From: Mortierella alpina
Taxonomy: Eukaryota; Mortierellomycota; Mortierellomycetes; Mortierellales; Mortierellaceae
Length of the DNA stretch: 64,000 nt
Reading direction: 5' to 3'
Assembly: GCA_029449245.1 (NCBI GenBank)
Contig: JANATF010000003.1
Location: 496,001-560,000, forward strand
Shown here: positions 22,611-35,100 of the stretch, one piece after another
Layout: each line of letters begins with the position of its first letter
Position numbering within the stretch: position 1 is the stretch's first letter
Notes under the pieces: model-generated
The model's input: the letters and a program-made list of their open reading frames with translations, nothing else
Databases searched by the model: none
What the model was told of the DNA's origin: nothing
Translations under genes and position numbers: made by a program

Positions 22611-23201
22611 GGTTGCAAGGGGTGAAAGTCGAAAGGACGAGGTGGAATAGGGGTTTCGGCCTGTTCTGAGAAATGAGACGAGGCTGATCAGACGAGAAAC
22701 AGCGTTGGGTTAACCGACTGCATTGACACACACACACACATATTTTGTAATCACGTAGAGTGGATCTGTTGCTGACATACCTGGGACGACGGCCGACAAC
22801 TAGGGTGGAATGGAACCGAGAGGGTGACAAGGAGGCGAATGCGCGCAGCAATGGGGCTTTGACTGGGGAGCAGGAGGACCAGGCAGACCAGGCAGACAAG
22901 GCGGGCAAAGCGGACACGGAGGCGGGGGAGGATAAGGAGGGCAGGGAATACAGGGAAGAGAAAGAGAAGGAGAGATGCAAGGACGAGGTCGAGGGAAGTG
23001 CTGTTCTGCAGGATGCAAGCAAAGGCGTCATCAAGCAAGGCGAATGGGGGGCGGCAAAAAAATAGGAATTTGATGCAACACGCGTCCACTCCCTCGTCGA
23101 CCCCATTTACCAGGGAAGACTCGTGTCGAGTGTCCTTATGCACCCCCCACAAATGGAACCTGCGCACTCTCGCTCGTGAACATTATTTATATAGGACTTG
23201 T
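22611..23201. other. Intergenic, IDE upstream region
   Basis: Contains the (CA)n run and GA-rich plus-strand sequence with overlapping low-complexity ORFs on both strands (for example 22760-23065). These lack motifs and arise from purine bias. No gene supported. Confidence 0.6.
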
Positions 23202-24110
23202 TCACAGCTGGAAGGACACGGATCTCTTTCCTGAGGAGGCACTAGCCTTGGCCTCCTGTTCCACGGCGCGGTGCTTTGCCTCCTTGCGCTTATCGGTCTT
23301 TTTCCGCTTGATCTCCTCAATCTTTTGCTCAATCAGCGCCTTCTTGGCCTTTTCCTTGTCCGTCTGCTTCTGCTCCTTCGCACTCTGCTTGGACTTGATC
23401 TTGCCCTAAACAGCGAAACAAGCCAGATATCGATATCAGCAAACATACTTCTCCATCAATGGGAAACTGTTCTCTAGCATATTCAACAAAACGGGGTGAA
23501 CAACTCACCATGTTGGCTTGCTTAACCTGCGCGCGCTGCTCCTCCTTTCCCGCAACTTGGTCAATGATGCTCAACATGGCATTCTAAGTCAAAGAGCAAA
23601 AGAAAACAACAGTCGAGTCAGCTATTGTAAGATTGACACAGTGCGAAGGTAAAACCCTCAGTCTGGCCAGCTAAAAAGTTAACTCACGGTATCTGCAAAG
23701 ACTTTGCCCTTCTTTCCACTGGGCTTCTTGACTTTGCTCTTGTAGCCCTTTTTGCCCCTGCCGATCGGCGCTTGCTCTTCGTCGCTCTCGTCCTCGTCCT
23801 CATCCTCATCGTCATCCGTTGCCTGGTCAGCTTTCGAGTGTGCTACCATCTCCTCCTCTGCCTCATCCTCCTGGTCCTCGTCCCCGTCACTGTCTTCCCG
23901 AATGTCATCCTCATCTGAATCCTGTGCGGACTCTGTAGGCTTGCGGACCTTGACAGGCTTAGGCGGTCTATTAGCCTTGCGCTGAGCCTTTTTGGAAGGA
24001 GTGACAGCGTCCCTCTCTGCTTGTGCAACAGCGAGCTTCTGCTTCTTGGCTCTCCTCCTTGTTGACACGGGCTGTCCTGTCTGGAACTTGCGTTTTGTCT
24101 CGGCGGGCAT
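23202..24110 (-). CDS. Lysine-rich/acidic nucleolar-type protein
   Basis: Exons 23688-24110, 23509-23583 and 23202-23405, all phase 0, give ~233 aa. The N-terminus is basic (MPAETKRKFQTGQ, RRRAKKQK). The middle is a long Asp/Glu block (about residues 65-110). A Lys-rich GKKGYKSKVKKPSGKKGK segment follows, then a short hydrophobic stretch (FADTNAMLSIIDQVAGKEE) and a charged coiled coil (KALIEQKIEEIKRKK). Alternating acidic and basic low-complexity blocks are typical of ribosome-biogenesis or histone-chaperone-like nucleolar proteins; an Rrp15-like role is one possibility, not shown. It diverges from ERH with about 240 bp between start codons. Confidence 0.75.
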
Positions 24111-24353
24111 GGAATGAATGAATGGGTAAAGGGTGGTGCTGCAAAAAAAGGTGTGCTAGAGTTGAGTGTACAAGTAGTGCCTTTGTGTTTACTCGAAAGG
24201 TGGCAAAGTTGTTTCAACCAAATAGCAGTCCATTGGCAGCACCTGCGACAGGGTAGCCTTTACACTTGGTCGTAAGGAGCCCACCTGTGCTTGCAAATAG
24301 AAAACACCAACCCATAACGCAACCACCGCAGACTACTGCAAACAGGAACAACG

Positions 24354-25162
24354 ATGGTACAGACAAAGCAACAGCGCCCTGCCTCGGGACATCAAAAGCA
24401 GAGCAGAACAACAAACATCAAGGCTATACGGATGGGAGACTCTTGATTGCTCACCTGCACTCGCACAATCTCTTCAACCTGCTCACATGTCCGACGTATA
24501 GAGCCACACCATCCTCCTCATCCAAAAGACAAAGGCACCCACTAGCAAATCATACATCGAGTGCGCCTCGGTGGCAGCAGCCATGGACGGTATGTTTTTC
24601 CTTTCTGGAGAAAACTTACTGATGGGGTGCCGTGATATGAACTTTTGGCATTCCAAGGTTGCGCTCCGACTAGACCTAACTGAACAGTCGTTATCTTGTC
24701 GAACACCAATAGAGGTCATCTCCATGTACGAGGAATTTCTCAAGGTACTGCGCAAACAAACAAGGACAATGGATTGCTGGATTACTGGGTTGCAGGATAG
24801 CTGAATCAAAGGAGCAATAGAGGCAGGGACAAAGCATGGGCGATTTGATTCTAAACAACGCATGCCTCTACTTCTCGTGGACAAATAGAACAAATACCCG
24901 CACAAGGAGCGGATCGAGTTTGATGTCAAGGAGGTTCTGGATATGGTCTACAACCTGCCAGACTGTGCGGCCCTTGTGTAAGTTCCAGAACCATCGAAAG
25001 AAGACCGTTCTTGTCGATCGTTACAGCTACGTGGAAGAGCCATCCATTGACCAAATATTTTCTTCTCTCAGGTTCGATCCAAAGACGGCGTCCTATATCC
25101 CACACGACAAGTCATGGATCCAGAAACAGGTCGTGGCCAGAGCACAATCGAGGGCACGGTAG
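24354..25162 (+). CDS. ERH: Enhancer of rudimentary homolog (ERH)
   Basis: Exons 24502-24589, 24713-24744, 24889-24977 and 25072-25162 encode SHTILLIQKTKAPTSKSYIE, then MYEEFLK, YPHKERIEFDVKEVLDMVYN, and SYIPHDKSWIQKQV. This follows the ERH family from end to end (~100 aa). The start methionine must come from an upstream exon joined at the acceptor TATAG/AGC at 24502. The ATG at 24354, followed directly by GTACAG, is my best candidate but the weak donor makes it tentative. ERH is a small dimeric nuclear protein that partners Mmi1-type RNA-decay factors and splicing proteins; it is found in fission yeast and animals and missing from S. cerevisiae. Coding confidence is high, first exon low. Confidence 0.9.
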
Positions 25163-25687
25163 AGACCAGAGCCAAAAGCTGTCCGGAATCCAACCCTTCA
25201 ACTCAACACCACCACCCATCACCACATTACGCCTTTTTCTTCGAGCCACGTATATACTCTATGAGACCTAAAATAAATGTGTTGGTGCAAAGGATGGCGA
25301 TGCCTAGTCCAGGCAAAAGGCGACTTCTTGCCGTCCATCCCATATATATAAAGGACCATCGAAAAGGAAAAAGGAGCGTTCATCAAAAGAAAGCACCTAT
25401 TTATTTTTGTCACCCCTTTTCCTGTGCCCTTCATTCACTCCACCCTTCTCCTTATCCCTGAGAACGAGAGTGCCTTGACTCGAGACTCGAGACTCGACAT
25501 TCGAGAACTGAGACGAAGATTATCACTGCTCCTCTTTTTCTTTCCCTCTCGTTTTCCTTTCTTTTCTTTTTTCTTTTTCCTTTCATTTTGCATTTCACTC
25601 ACTTCAACCACCCAGCCCAGGAAATCGATTGTTTTCTTTGAACGACACACCAGAAACAAAAACACGTCAGTTCCAGTCTTTTCAACA

Positions 25688-26303
25688 ATGACCAGAGCTT
25701 CGAAATCCTACCGTTCAACAGCCGTCAAGGAGCCTAAAGAAGCCAAGGTACGGTCAGGCTCTCACACACGCACCTCTTTGTCTCGCTTATATGTGCCATG
25801 GAAAGAGCACACGCTTCACTGTCGCACAGGCCAGTTCAGTCGCTGGGTGAGGACAGCTGTTGACTGAAACGATCCTCCCATCCATGTCCATGGATTATTA
25901 GGCCGATAGGCTCAAACGTCTGGAAAACTACCGCGTCGCCAAGCAGCAAGCAAAGAAGGTTCGAAGGGGAAACACCACTATAGACTTGAGGACTCTTTTC
26001 CAAACTGCGTACAGTAACTGTTCACTAACGAAAAAAAACACGCACACACACATAACGCTCTATCTTCTTCAGTTTGTTATTCCAGGCATATTGGCCGTAT
26101 TGATTGGCTTGTTCTTTCTCTTTGGGACCATGTACGGCTTCAGGGGCGGCGCCAAGGTGCAACGGAGGAATCGTACTCCACAGGACATGATCTATGAGGC
26201 TGCGGCGAATGAACCGGACCCGGAAACCACCAAGCTACAGGTGAAAAACGACTTTATGAAGGTCTTGAAGAATAGTCCAGTGGAGGAGATCGCTGTCGAG
26301 TAA
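25688..26303 (+). CDS. Small single-pass membrane protein
   Basis: Exons 25688-25747, 25902-25958 and 26073-26303, all phase 0, give 115 aa. A basic cytosolic N-terminus (MTRASKSYRSTAVKEPKEAK, then ADRLKRLENYRVAKQQAKK) precedes one transmembrane helix (PGILAVLIGLFFLFGTMYGF, about residues 42-61) and a hydrophilic tail (NRTPQDMIYEAAANEPDP, MKVLKNSPVEEIAVE). The positive-inside pattern suggests the N-terminus faces the cytosol. I do not recognise the family. It could be an ER or mitochondrial tail or stem protein. Confidence 0.75.
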
Positions 26304-26601
26304 AATCCCAAGTCGGAAATGAGCTGTCTCTCAGAGCGCAGGGCAAGCGCAACGCAACGCAACGCAAAAGCAAGGCGAACGACATCAATGCATTCAAGAG
26401 ACAGAAGAATAAAAAGGCAAATATTTCTATGGGTTATATTACAACTTCCTCCTCTTTTTACCACCCTGCAAAAAACTGAGAGGGAGGATCGAAAAAAAGG
26501 GGGAAAAAGAGACGGATGCTATATACGCGTGTAGTGCTTCACTCTTTCTCTATGTTCAGTGGGTGCTGTGGTATTTCATGTATGGAGACCTTGTTCCTTG
26601 C

Positions 26602-28964
26602 TTACTCGTCATCCTCATCATCGTCCTCCAGAGGCTCATCATCCTCAATGTCGCGGCGGAGGAGAGACTGGATCAAGGGCAGGTAAGGGTGGGGTCCACC
26701 GACGGGGTTCTGTCTCTTGACCTGGTCAAAGTACTTCTCGTACACGTTACCGTCATACACACCCAGGGGCGAGTTGATCATGTAGTCCGAGTAGTTGAAG
26801 GCATCGATCAATGGAATGTACTCCTGACGAACCTCACGGCAGTAGACGTTGACCTGAGCGCGCACAAAGTCCATCTGCGAGGGAGTAAAGTAGCGGTACT
26901 GCAAGAAGAAGCCAGCGTTCTGCTCGATCGAGTACAGACCATAGAGGAAGCAGACCTTGGCCAGGATGGGGCGAAGACCCTCAGGTGCGCTCTTGACTGC
27001 CTGAGCAAAGCGGCGGAATACATAGCCGAACGAATGGATCTTAGCGGCGGCCAAGCGGGCCTGAGAGCACTCCTCGTAGGCAGTCTCGGGGTTCATGCCC
27101 TGCTTGAGCGAGGCGTCAAAGTCATCTCCAGCCTTCTTGACAACGTTGGCAGTGACAACACCCCAGGCTTGCTGGATAATGTCAAAGTTCAAGATCTCCT
27201 CGTTGGTCTTGACAGCGCATCCCTGGGTCAGGAGAGTGTCGAGCTGGTTGAGGTAGTCGACTCCCTCGGGCTGGGTCTTGCCGGCAAGGGCCTCGCGGTA
27301 ACAGCTGATGAGGTAACGTCCCGACTGGAGAGTTAAGATGGTGTTGTCTCCCTCCCAGGTGCAGTGGACCGCAAAGTCGTTGTACATGGTAGCGAGACCG
27401 GTGTAGGCAGAGTAACCGTGGCCTCCAAGAGTCTGACGACAAGCCTCGATGGCGTTCAAGGTCGACCAGGTGCAGAAGGCCTTCAAGCCGGCCGAGGTGG
27501 CGTGGGTCTCCTTGAGGGTGTCGAGGGTATCCTGCATCGAGGCGTCGCCGGGCTGGGTCGACTCGAGCTTGTCCATGAGGTCGTCGTACAACTTCTGGGT
27601 CTCGACTCCTGTAAAGTGGAAGGCATAGGCCTGGGCGAGGAGGGGCATGAGACGGTACTGGTGGATAGCATAGTCGATGAGCTTGGTCTCCTGGACATCA
27701 TGGGGGCTGGAGGAGAATTGGCGACGGACAGCAGCATAGCGACCGGCAATGGTGACAGCCTTCTTGCCAATGTTTCCAGAATCAACCACCATGGCGACAC
27801 GACCCTGGATCAAGGCACCGTAGGTCAACTGGGCCATGGGAGGCTCCTTGACCTCACCAGCACGCGAGACCTTGGTGTGCTTCATGAGCATGTTGGTGCG
27901 GGGAATGCGAACGTTGGTGAACTGGATCCAGCCGTTGTCGATACCGTCGCGACCCATCTTCTTTCCAATGTCTCCAATGTTGATACCGGGCATGAGAGTG
28001 TAGGTGCGGGTATCGCGGAGCTGGACAACGAAGGACTTTGTTCCGTAACGCTTGCCTCGGACAATGAGCTGAGCAAAGCAGACAGTGTGAGTTGCAGTGT
28101 GGGCGGCACCTCCGATCCACCACTTGGTAGCAGTGACAGAGGGGGTGTGGATGATGAACTGGTCAGAGGCCTCGTCAAAAGTGGCAGTCGTCTCGAGACC
28201 GGCAACGTTAGAGCCGTGGCCCAACTCGGTCATGGCGAAGCATCCGACCATGCCGTTCAGGGCAAGGGCTCCCTTGGAAACCCAGTGCGAGAACTGGGAA
28301 GAGGTGGCTGATCCACGGAGAGCGCCAAAGAAGAGGCCGTAGTGGACACCGAAGCGGGTCCAGAAACCAGGGTCGATCAAGGAGATGGTCTGCATGCGCA
28401 TCGTGAAGATGGGGACGGGCTCAGCAGAGACGTAGTGGACGATGGTACGGAACTATCAGGTGAGCAAACATGGAAAAAAACGGTCAGCAGTGACTTCATT
28501 GACCTGTCCAAGCTGCGTGTCCTTTAGCCCTATCCAGCGATGTTTACCTTCTCCATGGTGCGAACACGGATCTCGTCCTTGGTGACATCGTACATGTCAT
28601 ACATGCGGAAGGTGGGGTCGCGCTCCAGCTCCATCATGAACTTTTCCCTGATCTTGGTGTACTTTTCGCCTCCATCCAGGAAGTAGGTAAGCTCTCTGAC
28701 ATCGAAGGTGGCCTTTTCTCTCTCCTCGTTCATCGACTCGACGGGACTGCAAGATCAAGAACAGCAAGAGAAGGACAGGCCCGTTAGAACAATGGTTTGG
28801 TGGAATAAGCGTGTTCATGGATCAGAAGGAGCAGAGAAAGAAGCACAAGAGTCGGGTAGGTCTATTTACGTCTTCTTTCTTGGCTCCTCCTGGTTGGCAC
28901 AAGCAGCAACCTGCAGGTGGTTCTGGACAAAGGCCAGGCGTTGTGAAGCGGCAGACTCGGACAT
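26602..28964 (-). CDS. Peroxisomal acyl-CoA oxidase with N-terminal PTS2
   Basis: Exons 28870-28964, 28548-28746 and 26602-28452 give 714 aa. Family landmarks: GCFAMTELGHGSNVAGLETT (FAD/substrate site), GDIGKKMGRDGIDNGWIQF, QTLGGHGYSAYTGL and the catalytic glutamate in CTWEGDNTILTLQSGRYL. It carries out the first, H2O2-forming step of peroxisomal beta-oxidation. The C-terminus is a run of Asp/Glu with no PTS1. The N-terminus contains RLAFVQNHL (residues 9-17), an exact R-L-x5-H-L PTS2. A TATA box (TATATAAAG near 29216-29224) lies ~250 bp upstream. The leader carries tandem TGTTGCGAG-type units at 28984-29027. Confidence 0.96.
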
Positions 28965-28983
28965 CGTTTGCGGGGAGTGTATA

Positions 28984-29027
28984 GAGTGTTGCGAGTGTTG
29001 CGAGTGTTGCGAGCGGTGCGAGTTGTT
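28984..29027. repeat. Tandem GAGTGTTGC units in the acyl-CoA oxidase 5' leader
   Basis: About four imperfect copies of a 9-10 bp unit (GAGTGTTGC) occur 20-60 bp upstream of the ATG at 28964, probably within the 5' UTR. Confidence 0.7.
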
Positions 29028-32000
29028 GTCAGTTGAGAATGCCCAGAACGAGAAATGGACTTGACAGCAGATGGAAGAGAGGGGAATGAGGAGTCGGCTA
29101 GAAATGAGGCGGAGTGGAGGGAGCGGTGCGGTGTGGGTGAGTTTGACGTGGATACAGAGAGAGGAGAGAGAAGGAGAGGAAAAAGAGAAGAGACACACAC
29201 GAGCCGGCAGCCGGACTTTATATAGACGTGGAGCAGGTCAAGAGGCGAGAGGAGAAAGAGACTCACACAGATCAGCCAGCCAGGGTGAGGCATCCTCTGA
29301 TCAGGCGTACTCTGAAGAATGCAATACAGCTGTTGGACAGGACAGCCAACAAGGTTTGCGATTTGCATATGCGTTTCGGCAAAGAAGCACCTCCAGGTGC
29401 CCATGACAAAGCGACAATCGACCCACACGGCACTCGTCCACCTCCCAAGAGCACAAAGGGAACAATCATACCACTCCACTCCCCTGATCTGCCTCTCTCC
29501 CTCTCTCTCTCTGCCTTACCCTTCTCTGCCCTTCTCTGCCACGTTGTTTTCAGGATGATAGCGTCTGTTGTGTTAGCCTATGTGCGACCGATGTTGATTG
29601 TGCTCTATCCTTTACAGCCGGTTCAGCTGTGCATCCCTTGCTGTCCGTGTCCCGTCTGTCTACACTGCACATGTACTGCGATACTGTGATACTGTCTCCC
29701 CCGCTTTATTTCTCCAGGGTGCGTGTCCGTGTGCCCGGCCGGGGACTCTGGAGCAAGGTTTGTGAGGCGAGAATAAGTGACACTTTGAGTGTGGACCTGG
29801 GTGACACTTGCTCTTGCATGTGAAAATTGAATTCCGCTCTCCCGAGAAAGGGTACCTCCACTCCTCCACTCGCCTACACTTCGATCTACACCCTCGCAGT
29901 ACAGAGGTGTCCTGGGATGCTTCTCCTCATCAGTGCCTTGCCCTACCACGTGCGAGTGCTCTCACTCCGTCGGTGCCTCTTTCTCGTCCGCGGCTTTTCT
30001 GTCTTCACCAGCAAGGCCGGCTGGCAAGACCCTGTCCCTCCACATGAGATCATCGCATCAACATTCGCAACTCTCATCTTGCTAACGATGAAAAGCACCA
30101 AACAACTCGCACACCAGTGATGCACCATGGAAACCTTTGGATCTGCTCTGCTTTCTTTTATCAGATCCTCTCGCATTGCAGCTGCTGTGTGCACCCATGG
30201 ATGTGGATCAGGACTTGCATCATGCTGTTGCACCTGCACCTAGAGAAGACCCCGAGAGCCATGTGCTAGCCAGCGACATTGTCCACACGGTAACCGACGG
30301 CCAGCCATGGTCAAAAAGTGCATACGATTCTCAGCCTCAGTGTGTTTTCTTCGACCCCTTTGTACGCAGAAAAGAAAAGATGTCTCACTTTTGAGCACAG
30401 CGCGCATCAACACTCTCGACCGGATCAACCCTTTTCGAGCTGAACAGAGCTGCCCCTGCCCGGCCTCTGGCCATTTTTGCGACTTTTTGCCACTTGTGTG
30501 TCCTGCCTGCTGTTGGTTCGGTGCCCGGGCGGCTGAGCAAGGTGCTCCCATAAACGATCGATCGTTGTGTCTTGGCCTGGAGCTTTGTCGGTCTGGACAA
30601 GGAGTGGATTCTGAATAATGGTCTTATCCATCAAGAAGACTTAGTCCGTAGGCCGTAGACTCGTTTGTAACGCGCTTGAATTCCAAGGTCCATGAAGTAT
30701 TATAAAGTCAAATTGCGAAAGAGAGATAGAGTCATACAACAGCATTTGTTCGCCAGAAATGCCCTTGCGGAACATACCTCGCCCAATGTGAGGGAGCTAC
30801 GCTGATGTTACCCACAGTCTAGTGACCCGAAATCTAGGGTAGCCGCCTGCTTCCTCGATTCGAGGGTAAGAAGTGCACGTGCCCTTGGATGAATGCAACG
30901 CAGGTGAGGATGAAGGGACATCCATGGCTCTCAATATTGAAGCAGGAGAGCGGTAGGGTCCAGGAGGAGAGGTTGATTGGAGGAGGATCGTTTAGGATGG
31001 ATGACCCGTTTGCCTTTTCCTCGCTCTGCATGCATAAACTTATGATGCTATGTAGCCGCAGACAGACTGAATGCCATCCAGGCCCTCCTGAAAGTGCGTC
31101 GGCTGTGGATGCCATGGCCCCATTCTATTGCTCATGACAGCATAGTGACCACTGTTCGAAAAGAATCGCCTTTTTTTTTGTCATATTGTGCATATCTTTT
31201 TGCTCTCTGGGTTTGTGTCTTCAGGAGGAGTGAGGTGAAAAAAAGGGATGCGACCACACACGAGGGAAAGTGCTGCCGAGACCGAGACAAAGATGACCGC
31301 ATCCAGGATATTCACCCAGAGTGTGCGCCAGGGCCAAGGCCACAGCGTGCACAAGATGAAAAAACAAAGTGTTTGTGTCTTGGCAATCACGCCTAGAAGC
31401 GCTCGCTCCAGTTGGGGCGTTCTTGGCCAGGCATGGATGCATGTTTACAGTTCATGCAGTGCTTGCAGGGGTTAGCAGTGCAAGTGCGACTGTCCTCAGC
31501 CCAGCAGAATGATATGAGGTGACAGCATCAACATGGCATCGTGCGCATCATCGTTGTCTGCTGTCCTGCGGTGGCAATGCGCAGCCCAAAAAAAAATATT
31601 TTCCTCTCAGCTGTGGTTATGAGTTCGCACTCTCGTCTCTTTGGGCCCTTTTTTCTTTTCTCTTTCTCTCTCTGTATTAATCATCACTCACTGCCATCAC
31701 TCATCCCCCGCAAACCACCCATCCACCCATCCGCACAACCAGCCTCGTCCGTGATCAAGATCAATCTCCTCGGCCACTCCTCCCTTGTAGCCGTAAGTCG
31801 TATGCATACTGCTCAGCCGCAGGTGGGAAGCACTCATTGGCGTCCACTCTCCACTCTCAGCCTTTCGAGCTTCCACCTGCTCATGGCCCACACTTTCGTC
31901 TCTCCTCCTCCATACCCTGCCATTGGTATGGTCTATACTTCTCGCCACCTTGCTCATCACTAACCCTGGCTTTGGTTTGGTTTGTTGTCTTTCTCCTGAG

Positions 32001-32103
32001 TAGTCGAGAACGTTGCTCTTATTTTCCCTCTCTTCCGTTGCTCATCCCCGCACCCACACCGTTTGCCACCAAACATACAAACCCACACCCTCGATAGCAG
32101 AAA
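29028..32103. other. Long intergenic region between acyl-CoA oxidase and kinase genes
   Basis: About 3.1 kb divergent promoter space. It contains GA/CT-rich tracts (29050-29200, 29490-29540), the acyl-CoA oxidase TATA box and, just before 32104, a pyrimidine-rich kinase leader. ORFs up to ~150 codons exist on both strands (for example 29228-29689, 30307-30618, 31541-31963). They lack recognisable domains, consistent splicing or signal peptides, and I do not call them genes. No tRNA or other RNA gene was recognised by eye. Confidence 0.55.
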
Positions 32104-35100
32104 ATGGCACCCCTCCTTGAGCAACTCAAGAACTTTATCCGGCATGGAAAGAGCGGTAAGGACATGAAGCCGCGGGACTCGGGGACGCCGACTCAGTCTC
32201 CGCAACACAGCTCTTCAAAGTCCAAATCTCGGTCCGGGTCTAGAAACCCCTCGCCCACCCGGAGTACAGCTGCGGCAGCCTTGGCGGATCAACACAATCA
32301 TGCCACGGCACAGGCTGCCAATGCTGCCGGTGGAGCTGGCTTTAACACCAACAACACAGAGGCTGCCTCGAGGATTGTCGCAGAGGAAAAGCACCAAAAG
32401 AGCAAGATGCCCTACTACCCAGGTCTGGAGCGGTATAAATTGGTCGAAAAAATGGGCGAGTAAGTGCACAACCTTTTTTTTATGTATGACGCTGCTCATC
32501 GTTGAACGGGAAGAGGGCCTTCTCAACGTGTAATAAGTTATTCCGGACTTGGTGAAAGGGGGTGGAAAGCGACGGGCTTGGGCTATGGAGAGTCTGGGCT
32601 ATGGGTGAGTCCCACCAAAGTTGGCTGTTACACTTGGCCAGCAACTGCAGCTTCCCGCAATGACAACAAGAGCCGATCAATGCGGTGTTGTGATGAGAGC
32701 ATTTTTTGCCTTTAGCTTTAATACCTGATGAGGGTATGATATCATCGGCATCATACTCATCGTTAGACACCGCTGGACGCCAGGTTCACATTGTCTACTT
32801 ACGCTCTTGTTTGCTACACATCCTGGTCAACGCCAGCGCCAACAGCCTTCCCCTTTCTGGCCACAGCTGCACGCTTGGCTTTATTTTCTTTTTGGATGCC
32901 CAATCCCCTTATCTTTCTGTGCAACTCTATGGAGTGCGGGGTTTCAAAAAGACTGTGGAAGAGGAGATGAAAGCGCTGCGTCGCGCGGAAAAGCGGGGGG
33001 GAGAGGGGGGACAGTGATCGCTCTTGAGACCCAAAAAAAATGAGCGGTAATGCCATGACGCTAACACATACATCTTCTCTCCCCTTCTTCAATACAACTA
33101 TTGTAGTGGTGCATTCAGCAACGTGTACAAGGCTCATGATACCAAGATGGATCGCATGGTTGCCGTCAAAGTTGTCCGCAAGTTCGAACTCAATGCTCAC
33201 CAGGTGCGTGCTTTTACCCTTGACTTGTTGACACAAATGCACAAGAGGAGGGGCAGCATGAAAAGAGGATCGTGGACAAGAGGAAATGGAAATTTTGGAC
33301 ATTGCAGGATGGATAGTGTGGAACAGAGCACTTGAAGTGGGTGTACCCTACCTTCGCGGTTGCGCAGGGCTCTGAATGATATGGCTCTGGTGGTGGTATT
33401 TCTGCACCCAAGCTCTTGTCTCTGCACGCTCCGCGCAAGACCGGCTCCTTTGTTTGGTTATTTTCAGGAGTGGACACAGACAGTTAGACATGACGACTCA
33501 GAGGAACGAGGATATTGCTAGGAGGAAGGATCAAAAGGATGAACGGAATATCGATTTGAAGGAAAACACACAAATGTTCGCGCGTACTCACATTCTCGTA
33601 ACCATGCCTTGGATCGTGGCCGTCCTCTCCTCCAACCAAACCGCGTCTGCAGAATAAGCATCTCCACCGCGACATGAAAAAGAAGCCTCGTGTCACTGAG
33701 GTCAGCATCTCCAAATCTTGGGCCTTGACTTTTTTTGTTCCCTTTCTCCTTTTTCTCTTTCCACTGCGTTCTTCACTTTGTGCCAACTCTCATATCTCCT
33801 TCATTTCTCCCGTCACTGTGATTCGTCCCCATTTTCGTTGTACGTTGCTCACTCTCTCTAATCGAATTCGAAACGCGCATACTGACATTGGCTCGTCGAT
33901 ATACTTTTATATGTGAATAGCGCGCCAACATCCTCAAAGAAGTCCAGATTATGCGTCAGCTGAAGCATTCAGGAATTGTGGAGTTGTACGAGTTCTCAGA
34001 GTCGAATGAGCACTATTTCCTTGTTCTCGAACTGGCACCTGGAGGAGAGTTGTTTCACCGTATTGTCAAACTCACCTACTTTTCCGAAGAACTGACTCGC
34101 CATGTCATTGTTCAAGTTGCCCAGGCCATCCGTTATTTGCACGAGGAGAAGGGCGTCATTCACCGCGATATCAAACCTGAAAACATCTTGTTTGAGCCCA
34201 TCCCTATCATTCCTTCGCCACCTGGAGCTAAGCCTGATGAGGACGATAAGGAGGATGAAGGTGTATTCCAGGCTGGAATCGGCGGTGGTGGTATTGGTCG
34301 TGTCAAGATTGCAGACTTTGGTCTCTCAAAGGTTGTTTGGAACGAGCAGACAATGACACCCTGTGGAACTGTCGGATACACTGCACCTGAAATTGTCAAG
34401 GATGAGCGCTACTCAAAGTCGGTCGATATGTGGGCTATGGGATGTGTCCTTTACACGCTTCTCTGCGGCTTTCCTCCATTTTACGATGAGAGCATTCAAG
34501 CCTTGACCGAGAAGGTTGCCCGCGGTCAATATTCTTTCCTCAGCCCATGGTGGGATGAGATTTCTGTGTCTGGTGAGTTTTGAACCTCTTCCTTTCCTCC
34601 CTTTTTTTTGGATTACGAGGACACTGATGCATCTGGCCAATTACTAACATTTGTGATGTGTATATTGCGTCGTTGTCACCTTTCAGTCAAGGACCTCATC
34701 AGCCATTTACTCTGTGTGAACCCTAACGAGCGGTACACCATTGACCAATTTCTGGCTCACCCTTGGATCAAGGCTGGTGAGACTGCAGCGATCTGCGAGG
34801 AGGCCGTCAGCAGTGCAGTCCCTGCTATTGCAGTCGAGTCACCTGCTGTGGCAGAGAACAAGGTGCTGACAAGTGTTGCGGCCATGACACCCGAGTATGG
34901 ATCCAAGACGCCTTACAAGCGCAGAGCAGAAAACCCGCTGTCGCCCGGAATTGGTCTCAAGGAGGTCTTTGATGTGTCGAACGCTGTCCATCGCATGGAG
35001 GAAGAGTCTTCGCGTCGCCGGCAGGCCCAGTCGGGTCTTCATCCAGTCGATGCTCTGAACACGTCCACGCGCCAGCGCCAGGCTTTCATGTCTCAGCTGA

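Noticed and set aside
22751-23167. Overlapping ORFs on both strands upstream of IDE
   Set aside because: Generated by a purine-rich repeat-like tract; Leu/Pro or Glu/Lys/Ala bias only.
26563-27336. Plus-strand ORFs opposite acyl-CoA oxidase (also 27364-28311)
   Set aside because: Shadow frames of a GC3-rich coding exon, Val/Leu/Gly repeats only.
30840-30880. TTCGA-containing hairpin considered as a tRNA T-arm
   Set aside because: No matching D-arm, anticodon arm or acceptor stem around it.
29228-31963. Several 80-150 codon ORFs in the acyl-CoA oxidase/kinase intergenic region
   Set aside because: Overlapping on both strands, no domain, no conserved-looking splice structure.
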